From NCBI RefSeq assembly GCF_000755285.1, contig NZ_BBMK01000002.1:124001-188000 (forward strand): DNA of 64,000 nt, in the 5' to 3' direction. This document shows, one piece after another, positions 49,078 to 57,617 of the stretch. The DNA comes from Nonlabens ulvanivorans. GTDB taxonomy: Bacteria > Bacteroidota > Bacteroidia > Flavobacteriales > Flavobacteriaceae. The translations under genes and the position numbers were made by a program. Position 1 is the first letter of the stretch, and each line of letters starts with the position of its first letter. The notes beneath the pieces are model-generated. The model ran no database searches. It had not been told where the DNA came from and saw nothing but the letters and a program-made list of their open reading frames with translations.

Positions 49078-49490
49078 TGAAAGAAAAAATTCAATTTGAA
49101 GATCTTACAGCTCTTAAAGTAGTTGTTCCTACTATAATAGCTATAGTTTCTTGCTTTGTTTTTGGAACCTTAATCATAGTGGATGGTGCTCATCTTTATT
49201 ATATTATACCTGCGTTTATAGGGATTATCCTCATCGGTATTCCACAAATTAAAAATATTAGACAGCGCAACACTATTAAATTTACAAACACAGGTCTGAC
49301 AGCAAAATTATTAGGCCATAAAACTTTTGGTTTTCAATTTAAAGATATTGAAAAGTATCAACTGACTGATGCTGGATTGATCATTAAAATAAATGAGATG
49401 GATAAGATGACGCTTTCGCGAAAGCGTTTTCAAGAAGAATCTCTCACACGATTACATACATTAATACAACAAAAAACAGCGCAATTATGA
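49077..49490 (+). CDS. membrane protein with PH-like cytosolic part
   Basis: 137 aa, GTG start overlapping the previous stop. Two helices (VVVPTIIAIVSCFVFGTLIIV; YIIPAFIGIILIGIPQI) precede a soluble beta-rich part (KFTNTGLTAKLLGHKTFGFQFKDIEKYQL), reminiscent of small bacterial PH-like domains. A palindrome copy at 49411-49426 encodes TLSRKR near the C-terminus. It overlaps ettA by 4 bp. Confidence 0.72.
   Translation: MKEKIQFEDLTALKVVVPTIIAIVSCFVFGTLIIVDGAHLYYIIPAFIGIILIGIPQIKNIRQRNTIKFTNTGLTAKLLGHKTFGFQFKDIEKYQLTDAGLIIKINEMDKMTLSRKRFQEESLTRLHTLIQQKTAQL
49411..49426. repeat. iterated palindrome copy 11 (perfect)
   Basis: CGCTTTCGCGAAAGCG, in frame as TLSRKR near the end of the 49077 gene. 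Confidence 0.9.
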
Positions 49491-51181
49491 GCGATGATAA
49501 ACAAGTAATATTTTCCATGTCAGGTCTTTCAAAGACCTATCAAAGTACTGGAAAACAAGTTCTTAAAAACATTCACCTTAGTTTCTTTTATGGGGGGGCT
49601 AAAATTGGTATTCTAGGTCTTAACGGATCTGGTAAGTCTACATTGATGAAAATCATTGCTGGTATTGAAAAGAACTATCAAGGAGATATTAATTTCTTAC
49701 CAGGTTATAATGTTGGATATCTAGAGCAAGAACCGCAACTAGACAATACTAAAACCGTAATGGAAATAGTGCGTGAAGGTGTTGCAGAGACTGTTGCTAT
49801 ACTGGACGAGTATAATAAAATCAACGACGATTTTGGTCTAGAAGAAGTTTATTCTGATGCCGATAAGATGGAGAAGTTAATGAACCGTCAGGCAGAGCTT
49901 CAGGATAAAATAGACGCTTCAAACGCATGGGAATTAGACACTAAACTAGAAATTGCTATGGATGCCTTGCGCACACCACCTGGTGATGCAAGCATTGAAA
50001 ACCTATCTGGTGGAGAGAAAAGACGTGTGGCTTTATGTCGTTTGTTGTTACAACAACCAGAGATTTTATTACTAGATGAACCTACCAACCACCTAGACGC
50101 AGAGTCTGTATTATGGTTAGAGCAACATCTTGCTCAATATAAAGGAACAGTAATCGCAGTAACGCATGATAGATATTTTCTAGATAACGTTGCTGGATGG
50201 ATTCTTGAACTGGATCGTGGAGAAGGTATCCCATGGAAAGGAAATTACTCGAGCTGGTTAGAGCAAAAGGGTGACCGATTAAGAAAAGAAGAAAAGACAG
50301 AATCTAAACGTCAAAAGACTTTACAGCGTGAGCTGGATTGGGTACGTCAAGGTGCAAAAGGTCGCCAGACTAAACAAAAGGCACGTTTAAATAACTATGA
50401 TAAGTTATTGAACGAAGACCAGAAACAGAAAGAAGATAAGCTTGAAATATACATTCCTAATGGACCACGATTAGGTACTAATGTTATAGAGGCAAAAGGT
50501 GTTAGTAAAGCCTTTGGCGATAAATTACTATATGAAGACTTAAACTTTGTACTACCTCAAAATGGTATCGTAGGGATTATAGGTCCTAACGGTGCTGGTA
50601 AAACAACCATTTTCAAAATGATCATGGGACAAGAACAACCTGATAAAGGTTCTTTTACAGTAGGTGAGACAGTTAAGCTAGCCTATGTAGATCAAGCGCA
50701 TAGTGATATCGATCCAGATAAATCTATATGGGAAAACTTTGCAGATGGGCAAGATATGGTGATGATGGCTGGTAAGATGGTCAACTCTAGAGCTTACTTA
50801 AGTCGTTTTAATTTCTCAGGATCTGAGCAAAACAAAAAAGTATCTGCATTATCAGGTGGAGAGCGCAATCGTTTACACCTTGCCATGACGCTTAAGGAAG
50901 AAGGAAACGTTCTATTACTCGATGAACCTACAAATGATCTAGATGTTAATACGTTACGTGCTCTAGAGGAAGGACTGGATAACTTTGCCGGTTGTGCGGT
51001 GATCATCTCGCATGATAGATGGTTTTTAGATAGAGTTTGTACTCACATTATTGCATTTGAAGGAGATTCTCAAATCTATTCTTTTGAAGGTAGTTTTACA
51101 GAATATGAAGAGAATAAGAGAAAACGATTAGGTGATGTCACTCCTAAGAGAATACGTTATAAGAAACTAATTAGAGACTAG
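49487..51181 (+). CDS. ettA: ABC-F protein, energy-dependent translational throttle EttA
   Basis: Soluble twin-ATPase that binds the ribosomal E site and gates translation by ATP/ADP level. Two intact cassettes: Walker A GLNGSGKS and GPNGAGKT, signatures LSGGEKRRVAL and LSGGERNRLHL, Walker B LLLDEPTNHLD and LLLDEPTNDLD. The inter-domain linker and arm (about residues 90-130) fit EttA rather than Uup. Length 564 aa. Just before the first Walker A the family sequence GAKIG is GGAKIG here, encoded by a G7 run at 49591-49597, one Gly extra. Confidence 0.94.
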   Translation: MSDDKQVIFSMSGLSKTYQSTGKQVLKNIHLSFFYGGAKIGILGLNGSGKSTLMKIIAGIEKNYQGDINFLPGYNVGYLEQEPQLDNTKTVMEIVREGVAETVAILDEYNKINDDFGLEEVYSDADKMEKLMNRQAELQDKIDASNAWELDTKLEIAMDALRTPPGDASIENLSGGEKRRVALCRLLLQQPEILLLDEPTNHLDAESVLWLEQHLAQYKGTVIAVTHDRYFLDNVAGWILELDRGEGIPWKGNYSSWLEQKGDRLRKEEKTESKRQKTLQRELDWVRQGAKGRQTKQKARLNNYDKLLNEDQKQKEDKLEIYIPNGPRLGTNVIEAKGVSKAFGDKLLYEDLNFVLPQNGIVGIIGPNGAGKTTIFKMIMGQEQPDKGSFTVGETVKLAYVDQAHSDIDPDKSIWENFADGQDMVMMAGKMVNSRAYLSRFNFSGSEQNKKVSALSGGERNRLHLAMTLKEEGNVLLLDEPTNDLDVNTLRALEEGLDNFAGCAVIISHDRWFLDRVCTHIIAFEGDSQIYSFEGSFTEYEENKRKRLGDVTPKRIRYKKLIRD

Positions 51182-51210
51182 AGTTTAAGTCTTATGGTTT
51201 TAAATATAAA

Positions 51211-51247
51211 GTCCGTAGTTCAAATTTGAACTACGGACATTTTTTAT
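51211..51247 (+). terminator. terminator of ettA
   Basis: The 28-nt perfect inverted repeat 51211-51238 (half-site GTCCGTAGTTCAAA) is followed by a T-rich tail. Confidence 0.9.
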
Positions 51248-51269
51248 TTAATTTGAAAAAATATAATAA

Positions 51270-51638
51270 ATGATTCCTAAAACGGCAGATTTAAGAACTC
51301 AAATAGAGTTTTATGCTCAAGAAGTGAGTAGTGGCAAGATGGATTTAAGTGCTGTGCGCAACAAGCTTAAAAATCAAATGATGGATCTAGAGGACGTAAA
51401 ATATACGGTTAATAGAGTTGATAAAAGAGCTGCTAGATTAACAGAATTGAAAGGGATTCATCAAACGGGTAAAACTAAATTATGGATAGGGATTACTTTG
51501 TTATTCTTTGGTTGCGTTTTTCCATTTATTTACAATATTGTCACCTTAAATAAATTTGTGATTGCTGTTTATACATTTCCTTTTGTACTAGGACTTTATT
51601 TGATATGGAATGGTCGCAATGATATGGCGAGATATTAA
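51270..51638 (+). CDS. hypothetical two-helix membrane protein
   Basis: 122 aa. A charged helical N-terminal half (LRTQIEFYAQEVSSGKMDLSAVRNKLKNQ) precedes two membrane helices (LWIGITLLFFGCVFPFIYNIV; FVIAVYTFPFVLGLYLIWNG). Family not recognised. Its stop overlaps the stop of the convergent peptidase gene by 4 bp. Confidence 0.68.
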   Translation: MIPKTADLRTQIEFYAQEVSSGKMDLSAVRNKLKNQMMDLEDVKYTVNRVDKRAARLTELKGIHQTGKTKLWIGITLLFFGCVFPFIYNIVTLNKFVIAVYTFPFVLGLYLIWNGRNDMARY

Positions 51639-52438
51639 CGCTCAAAAATCCACTCGTCTTTATAAAGTAAGGCTGTTTTTAAATAATTGAACAATACTGG
51701 GAAACCAGATTTAAAATCGGCTGGCGATTCAAAGAAGTATTCTGTGAGTACAGATAGAAACTCATATTCATTTGTAAATGCATATTCTCTGAAATATTTA
51801 GTACGATCCAATCGCAGTCTCACTTCAGGAGTCATGATATGGCGCAATATCTTTTGTTCATATTTATGGAACCTCGCAGAGTCTACATCTGTACTATGTT
51901 TACTTTCAAAATGCATGACATGCATAAATTCATGTAGTCCTAGATGAAGATTATCATTATCAATGGCCATGCCTGTTAAAAAATCTTCCCAGGATAGAGC
52001 AAGAACTTTGGCTCGTGGATTGTACTCGCCTTTATGCATTGCCTCATTAGTAGGGCTTTGAAATGCCTGTGGAAAAAACAATACCGTATTCATCATACTA
52101 TACAAATAGTTTGCTCTACCAAAACTTAATTGTATCGCAACAGCTGCTGAGTAAATAACTTGTGCATCTGACACCTTATTTTCATATCGATGCCTGAAAT
52201 CCTTATCTTTTATAAAGGCTACCATGCGATGTTCGAACTGTCGCTGGTATTTTTTAGAGAGCTTTTGATAGAAAGGATAAGTTTCTAGAATACGCTTTCG
52301 CGAAAGCGGTAACCTGCGATACGTTAAGGGTTGTCTATTCCATACAAAATCATTCTTGTGCTGTAATTTGCGCAAGATAAGATGACCAAAGAAGAGTAGG
52401 AAACCTATGGCTACAGCTGCAAATGCATATGGAGCCAT
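51635..52438 (-). CDS. MtfA/M90-like zinc metallopeptidase
   Basis: 267 aa. One N-terminal membrane helix (YAFAAVAIGFLLFFGHLIL), then a MtfA-like catalytic domain with HEFMHVMHFE (HExxH) around residue 170 and a conserved EFLSVLTEYFFESP that could supply the third zinc ligand. MtfA in E. coli is a cytosolic peptidase acting on the regulator Mlc; membrane anchoring here is a difference. A palindrome copy at 52293-52308 encodes PLSRKR just after the membrane segment. Confidence 0.82.
   Translation of the reverse strand: MAPYAFAAVAIGFLLFFGHLILRKLQHKNDFVWNRQPLTYRRLPLSRKRILETYPFYQKLSKKYQRQFEHRMVAFIKDKDFRHRYENKVSDAQVIYSAAVAIQLSFGRANYLYSMMNTVLFFPQAFQSPTNEAMHKGEYNPRAKVLALSWEDFLTGMAIDNDNLHLGLHEFMHVMHFESKHSTDVDSARFHKYEQKILRHIMTPEVRLRLDRTKYFREYAFTNEYEFLSVLTEYFFESPADFKSGFPVLFNYLKTALLYKDEWIFER
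52293..52308. repeat. iterated palindrome copy 12 (perfect)
   Basis: CGCTTTCGCGAAAGCG; read on the minus strand as PLSRKR in the M90-like peptidase. Confidence 0.9.
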
Positions 52439-52481
52439 CCATTCTGTATCTGAATTGATAACGAGTATGTGAAATAGAGAT

Positions 52482-53201
52482 CTAATCTCTAGAGAATATA
52501 CTCAGTAAATACCAAAATAATAACATCAACGAAGCAAACAGACCTAGTGATGCACCTACATGTTGATCTGTACTATATTTATGTACAAGGTTAGAGGTTT
52601 GATAGAGTATAGAACCTGCAGCTAGAACTACCATTCCTGCGCTAAAAGCAAGGCCTAGATTAAATCCAAAAATCATTCCGGCTATAATTAGACCTATAGC
52701 GATAAAGAAACCTACCATAAGTATATTGCGCAAGAAGCTGAAATCTTTTTTTGTAAACAATACAATAGCACTCAAACCTGTAAATAAAGCTAGAGTCATA
52801 ACAGCTGCTTGATTAATAATAGAATTATCAAAGATGTTCATGCTACCGCCAGAGTAGGCAATAGCAATCCATATCATAGGAAGAAAGATAAAAGCCTCAG
52901 CCACTACATAAAGTAATAACGCAAGATATTGTTTGGTTTTATCGTGTGATTTATGCGCGATATTTTCGGCATAGTTAGTTGCTAGCATAAATCCACCTAG
53001 CATTAATAACCATCTCCATCCTTGGGTCATAGAAAGAGCAAATTCAACCAGTGGCTCAATACGCAAGAAAATAGATTCTACTACTATAAAAAGTAAAACA
53101 GCTAGTGCCACATGCGCATAAGTGCGCTTGTAAAAAGCAACTCTGGTATCATCGCTAGCAGCGATAAGCGGTTGGTATGATGAAATATTATTATGATCCA
53201 T
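52482..53201 (-). CDS. Bax inhibitor-1/YccA family membrane protein
   Basis: 239 aa with seven predicted membrane helices. TYAHVALAVLLFIVVES near the N-terminus, GSILYQTSNLVHKY and ASLGLFASLMLLFWYLLSIFSRD at the end match the BAX inhibitor-1 family, members of which form pH-sensitive calcium leak channels or modulate FtsH-type proteases. Single gene, divergent from the ECF sigma factor. Confidence 0.93.
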   Translation of the reverse strand: MDHNNISSYQPLIAASDDTRVAFYKRTYAHVALAVLLFIVVESIFLRIEPLVEFALSMTQGWRWLLMLGGFMLATNYAENIAHKSHDKTKQYLALLLYVVAEAFIFLPMIWIAIAYSGGSMNIFDNSIINQAAVMTLALFTGLSAIVLFTKKDFSFLRNILMVGFFIAIGLIIAGMIFGFNLGLAFSAGMVVLAAGSILYQTSNLVHKYSTDQHVGASLGLFASLMLLFWYLLSIFSRD

Positions 53202-53324
53202 GGTTAGTTTACGTTAATAGGTAGTGAAGATAAATCATCTACTTTTTTACAACGCTAAAACATTAATAAAATTTTCTACAATTGAATTAAACCTTATCTT
53301 TCTTTTTGAGTCATAAGGTAGACT

Positions 53325-53873
53325 ATGGTAATAGATAAAGAATACGAGATTCTAGAGCTTATCAAAGCTCCTCATACGACTGAGGCTGGCTATCGCATGC
53401 TGTTGAAAGAGTTTCAACAGCAGTTATACTGGCAAATAAGAAAGCTAGTTATCGATCATGACGATGCTCATGATGTGTTACAAAATGTTTTTGTAAAGGT
53501 TTTTAAAGGTATCAAAAACTTTAAAGGTGATAGTAAATTGTCATCATGGTTATATCGTATCGCTTATAATGAAAGCATGACTTTTTTAACCAAAAAAGGA
53601 AAACAATTACAGATAAATGATACAGAGCTACAAACTCATTTAGTAGAACAAATAGAGGCTGATGTATATTTTACAGGTGATGAGATACAGTTAGCTTTAC
53701 AAAAAGCACTTGCTCAATTGCCTAAACGACAAAGCGAAATTTTTAAAATGCGTTATTATGATGAGGTTAAATTTAAAGATATTGCAGAATTGTTAGAGTT
53801 AAGTGAAGGAGCTGTTAAGTCTAGTTACCATATTGCCGCAAAAAAGATTGAACAATTTATAAAACAGGATTAA
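53325..53873 (+). CDS. ECF-type RNA polymerase sigma factor
   Basis: 182 aa. Region 2 (HDDAHDVLQNVFVKVFKGIKNFKGDSKLSSWLYRIAYNE) and region 4 (LPKRQSEIFKMRYYDEVKFKDIAELLELSEGAVKSSYHIA) are typical of extracytoplasmic-function sigma factors. The three genes that follow are on the same strand and probably in the same transcript; the next one could hold the sigma factor inactive. Confidence 0.95.
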   Translation: MVIDKEYEILELIKAPHTTEAGYRMLLKEFQQQLYWQIRKLVIDHDDAHDVLQNVFVKVFKGIKNFKGDSKLSSWLYRIAYNESMTFLTKKGKQLQINDTELQTHLVEQIEADVYFTGDEIQLALQKALAQLPKRQSEIFKMRYYDEVKFKDIAELLELSEGAVKSSYHIAAKKIEQFIKQD

Positions 53874-53908
53874 ACTATTTGAGAACTTAAGAGTCTTAAA
53901 ATCAGAAC

Positions 53909-54410
53909 ATGGAAAAAGAAAATAAACATAATAAGGATTTAGGTTTTCAAGTGCCTCAAGACTTCTTCAAAAATTTTGAAGAAAACATGATGACACAATG
54001 GAATCTTGAAGATAAGCTGGGTAAAGAAACTGGTTTTGAAGTGCCTGATGGTTATTTTGAATCCCTAGAAGAACAATTATTACCTGTAGTTGATGATAAG
54101 GTAAGAAAATTACCTAACAGGTCTAATATAACTACTTTCTTATATCCAGTCCTTGCGATAGCGGCAATGCTAGCTATTGTCCTAACTTTAAATAGTGGAA
54201 ATAAGTCTGTAGATATTGCAAGTGTAGACACATCAGTTCTCGAAGATTATCTTATAGAAGAATCTTTTATATGATGACGCTACAGTAGATATGTTATTTG
54301 CAGACAACGATATATTAGATAACATCAATCTTACAGAAAGTGTAGATACAGATGTGCTTTATGATTATCTAGAAGAAGAAATGGAGTTAAACGAAATTAT
54401 TACAGAATGA
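53909..54410 (+). CDS. putative membrane anti-sigma partner (frame break at T4 54265-54268)
   Basis: About 166 aa after correction. The N-terminal part repeats a short motif twice (FQVPQDFFKNFEENM and FEVPDGYFESLEEQL), then one membrane helix (TTFLYPVLAIAAMLAIVLTL) and an acidic, probably periplasmic, tail with recurring VDTxVLxDYLxEE phrases. The frame breaks at a T4 run: with TTT the tail reads EESLYDDATVDMLFADND and ends at ELNEIITE. There is no zinc-binding anti-sigma motif, so the role rests on position directly after the ECF gene. Its stop overlaps the next ATG (ATGA). Confidence 0.68.
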
Positions 54411-54880
54411 AAAAGTATATAATAATAATAGCTGTACTCATAAGTACTATAGGTATGGCTCAAGGACCAGATGGTGATCGAGATGATCATCGTCGTATGA
54501 ATAAAGAGAAAATTGAAGCGTTAGCAGTAGCTTATATCACTGAGCAACTAGAACTGACACCTGATGAAGCTAGTAAATTTTGGCCTGTTTTTAATAAATT
54601 GAGAGAAAAGCGTCATGACTTAGAACGTAAAAAGAAAGCTTTGATTCGCGAAATGGAAGCTAAAATTGACACCATGTCAAATAGTGAAGCGACAAATTAT
54701 GTAAGTAAAATTACAGATTTAGATAATCAAATACACGCTTCTAGCTATGAGCAAAACAATGCTGAGATCGTAAAAATTATAGGAGCAAAAAGGTTCTTGA
54801 AATTAATGAAAGCCGAAATGGATTTCAGAAAAAAGATGTTGAAAGAATACAAAGAACGTAGAGGTAGAGACAGACCTTAA
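54407..54880 (+). CDS. Spy/CpxP-like periplasmic protein
   Basis: 157 aa with signal peptide MKKYIIIIAVLISTIGMAQ. The mature part is a charged, fully helical protein with LTPDEASKFWPVFNKLREKRHDLE, resembling the LTxxQ repeats of Spy/CpxP-type periplasmic chaperones and sensors, and a very basic tail. Cotranscribed with the ECF sigma factor and its partner, it could be the envelope-stress sensor or effector of that regulon. Confidence 0.72.
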   Translation: MKKYIIIIAVLISTIGMAQGPDGDRDDHRRMNKEKIEALAVAYITEQLELTPDEASKFWPVFNKLREKRHDLERKKKALIREMEAKIDTMSNSEATNYVSKITDLDNQIHASSYEQNNAEIVKIIGAKRFLKLMKAEMDFRKKMLKEYKERRGRDRP

Positions 54881-54914
54881 ACAACTGTTGGTTTATTTGA
54901 TTTATTAATGGATT

Positions 54915-54949
54915 AAAGCCTTTTCAAAAAGCAATTGAAAAGCTTTTTT
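54915..54949 (+). terminator. terminator of the ECF operon
   Basis: AAAGCcTTTTCAA pairs with TTGAAAAGCTTT with one bulged C, followed by a T6 run, 35 bp after the stop. Confidence 0.75.
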
Positions 54950-55000
54950 AGTTTTTAAAATTTAATATCAAAGCTTAAATTTGAATCAAAATTAATAATC

Positions 55001-55339
55001 ATGAAAAAGTTCTTTTTAATCTTTTTAGTAATAGGATTAGCATCGTGCAATCAACAGGATTCTACAGCTACTATCGAGGCGACAGACGGCATTAAAGGCA
55101 GTCAGGCATATCAAGATTATGTGGTAGCCTTTAATGAATATCAAGCTTGCAAAGAAGAGCGTCCAGGAATAACCAATGCCTACATGAATAAAGAGCTTAC
55201 AGCACCAGAGTTTGAAAAAGCGCTAGAGAAGAATGCTAAAATGTGTGCTCTTAAAAAACAAATCTTTAATACGAGATGGCAAATGTTACAGACAGAATAT
55301 GATAAACTGTCTGAAGAATATCAAATCAAAGCAGACTAA
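55001..55339 (+). CDS. small lipoprotein
   Basis: 112 aa. MKKFFLIFLVIGLASC is a lipoprotein signal with lipobox Cys 16. The mature helical part has a repeated Cys (YQACKEE, AKMCALKKQ) that could form a disulfide. No family recognised. Its stop overlaps the convergent DUF4230 stop by 4 bp. Confidence 0.72.
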   Translation: MKKFFLIFLVIGLASCNQQDSTATIEATDGIKGSQAYQDYVVAFNEYQACKEERPGITNAYMNKELTAPEFEKALEKNAKMCALKKQIFNTRWQMLQTEYDKLSEEYQIKAD

Positions 55340-55959
55340 CCTTTAAATTCGGTTATTTCAGTCGCGTTTTCTACAGATTTACCATCATAAACAACGGTCC
55401 ATCCCATAGAATTACTCAACACAAAAATACGTGTCAGTTCTATTAATAGTCTCTCGTCTGCGTTTTTGAGGATATCACTATTTCTAATTTGGCGCTCAAT
55501 ATCTTTAGATATTTTTTGCTTCATGCTATTGAAGTCCTTAGCCTCAAAGGTGTTGAGAATACCATTGTCTAGCTGATAGAAATTTAAATTGGGATTAATA
55601 TTAATTGTTGCTTCTGGTAATTTTGAAAATATAATTTCTTTGCGCTCGCTATCAATAGAATACTCTAGGTTTTTTAAATCATAGATCACTTGTGCTTTTG
55701 CATTTGAAATCACAACGGCTGTTTTCTGGCTAGAGAAATAATCCCAGCCATAGGATTTTGTGTTTTCATAAGTGTAGACCTTACCATAGCTAGCCTCAGT
55801 TACGATTAATTTGCTGACACTGCGCACTTCTTTTTCAATAAGTTCTGTTTGCGCAATAAGGTTTGCTTGCTCTGTGCGATAACCTTTTATGTAGTCATAA
55901 ATCAAAACGATGGCAAGCATCATCAAAGCACCTAGAACTAGTGTTTTTAAATTTTTCAT
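55336..55959 (-). CDS. DUF4230 protein
   Basis: 207 aa. An N-terminal membrane anchor (TLVLGALMMLAIVLIYDYI) precedes the DUF4230 body with VSKLIVTEASYGKVYTYENTKSYGWDYFSSQKTAVVISNAKAQVIYDL, which is the family signature. Function unknown. It overlaps the upstream GSCFA gene by 4 bp. Confidence 0.9.
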   Translation of the reverse strand: MKNLKTLVLGALMMLAIVLIYDYIKGYRTEQANLIAQTELIEKEVRSVSKLIVTEASYGKVYTYENTKSYGWDYFSSQKTAVVISNAKAQVIYDLKNLEYSIDSERKEIIFSKLPEATININPNLNFYQLDNGILNTFEAKDFNSMKQKISKDIERQIRNSDILKNADERLLIELTRIFVLSNSMGWTVVYDGKSVENATEITEFKG

Positions 55960-56873
55960 AATTCAACTTGAGGATGTTTTTGTTGCAGGCTTATCAGAGA
56001 TTTTTCAATCTGTTCCAGATGTAAATCAGTATTTGAAGGTCGATGCGCCACAAGCTTACGATGTTTATCTACGGCTTTCATTATAGGTAAGCAAGTTGTA
56101 GAAATCACGCTTTCGCGGAAGCGTTCCCAGACCAACTCAATGCCAATTTCATTTAAATGAACCATATCACGGCCATAGAATCTATAGTCACGCAGCTCGT
56201 CCATAGTAATCTCATAGGCTGGAAAATAACAAGCTTTATCTTGATCTACTATAGTTTGAATGGCTTCAAAAAGTCTTGCTTTACTGCGTTGATTTTCTGT
56301 AAATCCATCTTTAATATGACGTACTGGTGATAATGTGAAGGTTACAGTCGCATCTGGTTTTACCTTTTTTATGATGGAGATGATGTTACTTAATCTAGTT
56401 GTAATTTCTGCTATAGATAATAGTTTCTTTACAAAAAATCCTTGCGGTTGTTTATGACAATTTGCGACAATGGATTGTTGCTCGATATGCTCATATACCC
56501 AAGCCGTGCCTAGCGTGATAAACACATGTGAGGCTTTTTTAATTTGTTGAGTAAGTAATGTTCCAGCAGTATTCAGGTTATTTAAAACCGCATCTCTAGT
56601 AGAACCATTTAAATCAGAATGCGCGAGGTAAGAAAAATGAGTTTCTACATCCTCTAGAGTAAACAAGTCGCCACTCAAAGAACGCTCGAGCAATACCAGT
56701 AAACTATGAGGATTAAATATGATCCCAAATGGATTTACGCAAGTCTTAAAGCCGTGATAAGCCATTTTGCTACCTATGTTTTCTGTAAAACAACTACCTA
56801 AAAATACCAGAGAACTGTCATAGTTAATGGCAGGTTGTAATGGAGTAATAGGAACTGGTGTGGTAAGTTGCAT
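55956..56873 (-). CDS. GSCFA domain protein
   Basis: About 305 aa; start MQLTTPVPI at 56873. FLGSCFTENIGSKMAYHGFKTCVNPFGIIFNP is the GSCFA signature (an SGNH-hydrolase-like family whose G-S-C replaces G-D-S), with HLNEIGIELVWERF near the end as the His block. The enzymatic activity is not established. A variant palindrome at 56108-56123 encodes ERFRESV. It is translationally coupled to DUF4230. Confidence 0.92.
   Translation of the reverse strand: MQLTTPVPITPLQPAINYDSSLVFLGSCFTENIGSKMAYHGFKTCVNPFGIIFNPHSLLVLLERSLSGDLFTLEDVETHFSYLAHSDLNGSTRDAVLNNLNTAGTLLTQQIKKASHVFITLGTAWVYEHIEQQSIVANCHKQPQGFFVKKLLSIAEITTRLSNIISIIKKVKPDATVTFTLSPVRHIKDGFTENQRSKARLFEAIQTIVDQDKACYFPAYEITMDELRDYRFYGRDMVHLNEIGIELVWERFRESVISTTCLPIMKAVDKHRKLVAHRPSNTDLHLEQIEKSLISLQQKHPQVEL
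56108..56123. repeat. iterated palindrome copy 13 (one mismatch)
   Basis: CGCTTTCGCGGAAGCG; read on the minus strand as RFRESV in the GSCFA gene, the only copy in that phase. Confidence 0.8.
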
Positions 56874-56919
56874 TGTTATCTTCACATTTAATAACATCAA
56901 AGGTAAAGCAATGCTGTAG

Positions 56920-57201
56920 TTATAAAAATAACCACCAATAAATTAAGAGTAATAAAACGATGGTGAGTATTAATTTGAGGTACCAGAAGCGTTTGTTGTC
57001 ACGCTGGTCTTTAAGCGCCTTTGCTATTACTTTTCTTTTAGTACTTGCGACTTGTTCTGGTGTAAACTGCAGACTCATTTTTGAACTCGTCTGCTCATTG
57101 TAAACTGAATCACGTGCATCATTTATTCTGTTGGTTCTACGTTGCGCCGCTTTATTTTGAATAGCCTGTATTTTTTTATAGAGATGATTGTTATAATACA
57201 T
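56920..57201 (-). CDS. small C-terminally anchored protein, paralogue A
   Basis: 93 aa. A basic, helical N-terminal part, the phrase FTPEQVASTKRKVIAKALKDQRDNKR, then one membrane helix at the very C-terminus (LILTIVLLLLIYWWLFL). It resembles its neighbour at 57207 (YTLQEVEAAKRKIRKQADKDKRK then a membrane helix), so the two are tandem diverged paralogues. Unknown function; topology is tail-anchored. Confidence 0.62.
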   Translation of the reverse strand: MYYNNHLYKKIQAIQNKAAQRRTNRINDARDSVYNEQTSSKMSLQFTPEQVASTKRKVIAKALKDQRDNKRFWYLKLILTIVLLLLIYWWLFL

Positions 57202-57206
57202 ACGGC

Positions 57207-57515
57207 TTAAGAATTAGACTGAAACTTCATTAATTCATATAGCAAGGTGCCAATTCCATAAAAAACGATAGGTGCCGCGATAACCGTTATGATGATGATA
57301 AGAAGTGATTTTCTCTTATCCTTATCTGCCTGCTTGCGTATCTTGCGTTTTGCTGCTTCTACTTCTTGTAACGTGTAATCTTTTCTTTCTACACCTTGAG
57401 AATAAGTAGCTTGAGATTGTTTTCTTTTTTTACGACGTTCTTTTCTCTCGAGAAACAATTTCTTGTTGTTTCTCATAATAGTTACCATAGATGATATGCT
57501 GCCGCCTGAACCCAT
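57207..57515 (-). CDS. small C-terminally anchored protein, paralogue B
   Basis: 102 aa; see paralogue A 5 bp downstream. A strongly basic stretch (RNNKKLFLERKERRKKRKQ), then YTLQEVEAAKRKIRKQADKDKRK and a membrane helix (LLIIIITVIAAPIVFYGIGTLLY). The start may be a later ATG at 57479 (MRNNKKLFLERK), because the first residues GSGGSISS are atypical. Confidence 0.6.
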   Translation of the reverse strand: MGSGGSISSMVTIMRNNKKLFLERKERRKKRKQSQATYSQGVERKDYTLQEVEAAKRKIRKQADKDKRKSLLIIIITVIAAPIVFYGIGTLLYELMKFQSNS

Positions 57516-57568
57516 ATTACTTAATCAGTCTGATAAGTCAATGAAACGTTACAAAATTTTTGAGGTCC

Positions 57569-57602
57569 AAAAAAAAAGGTGCAGACTTTAATCTACACCT
57601 TC
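57569..57602 (-). terminator. terminator of the alaS/YcxB-like unit
   Basis: AAGGTGTAGA / TCTGCACCTT stem with one mismatch followed by a T8-9 run on the minus strand, 16 bp past the stop. Confidence 0.82.
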
Positions 57603-57617
57603 TATATTTTTAATGAA

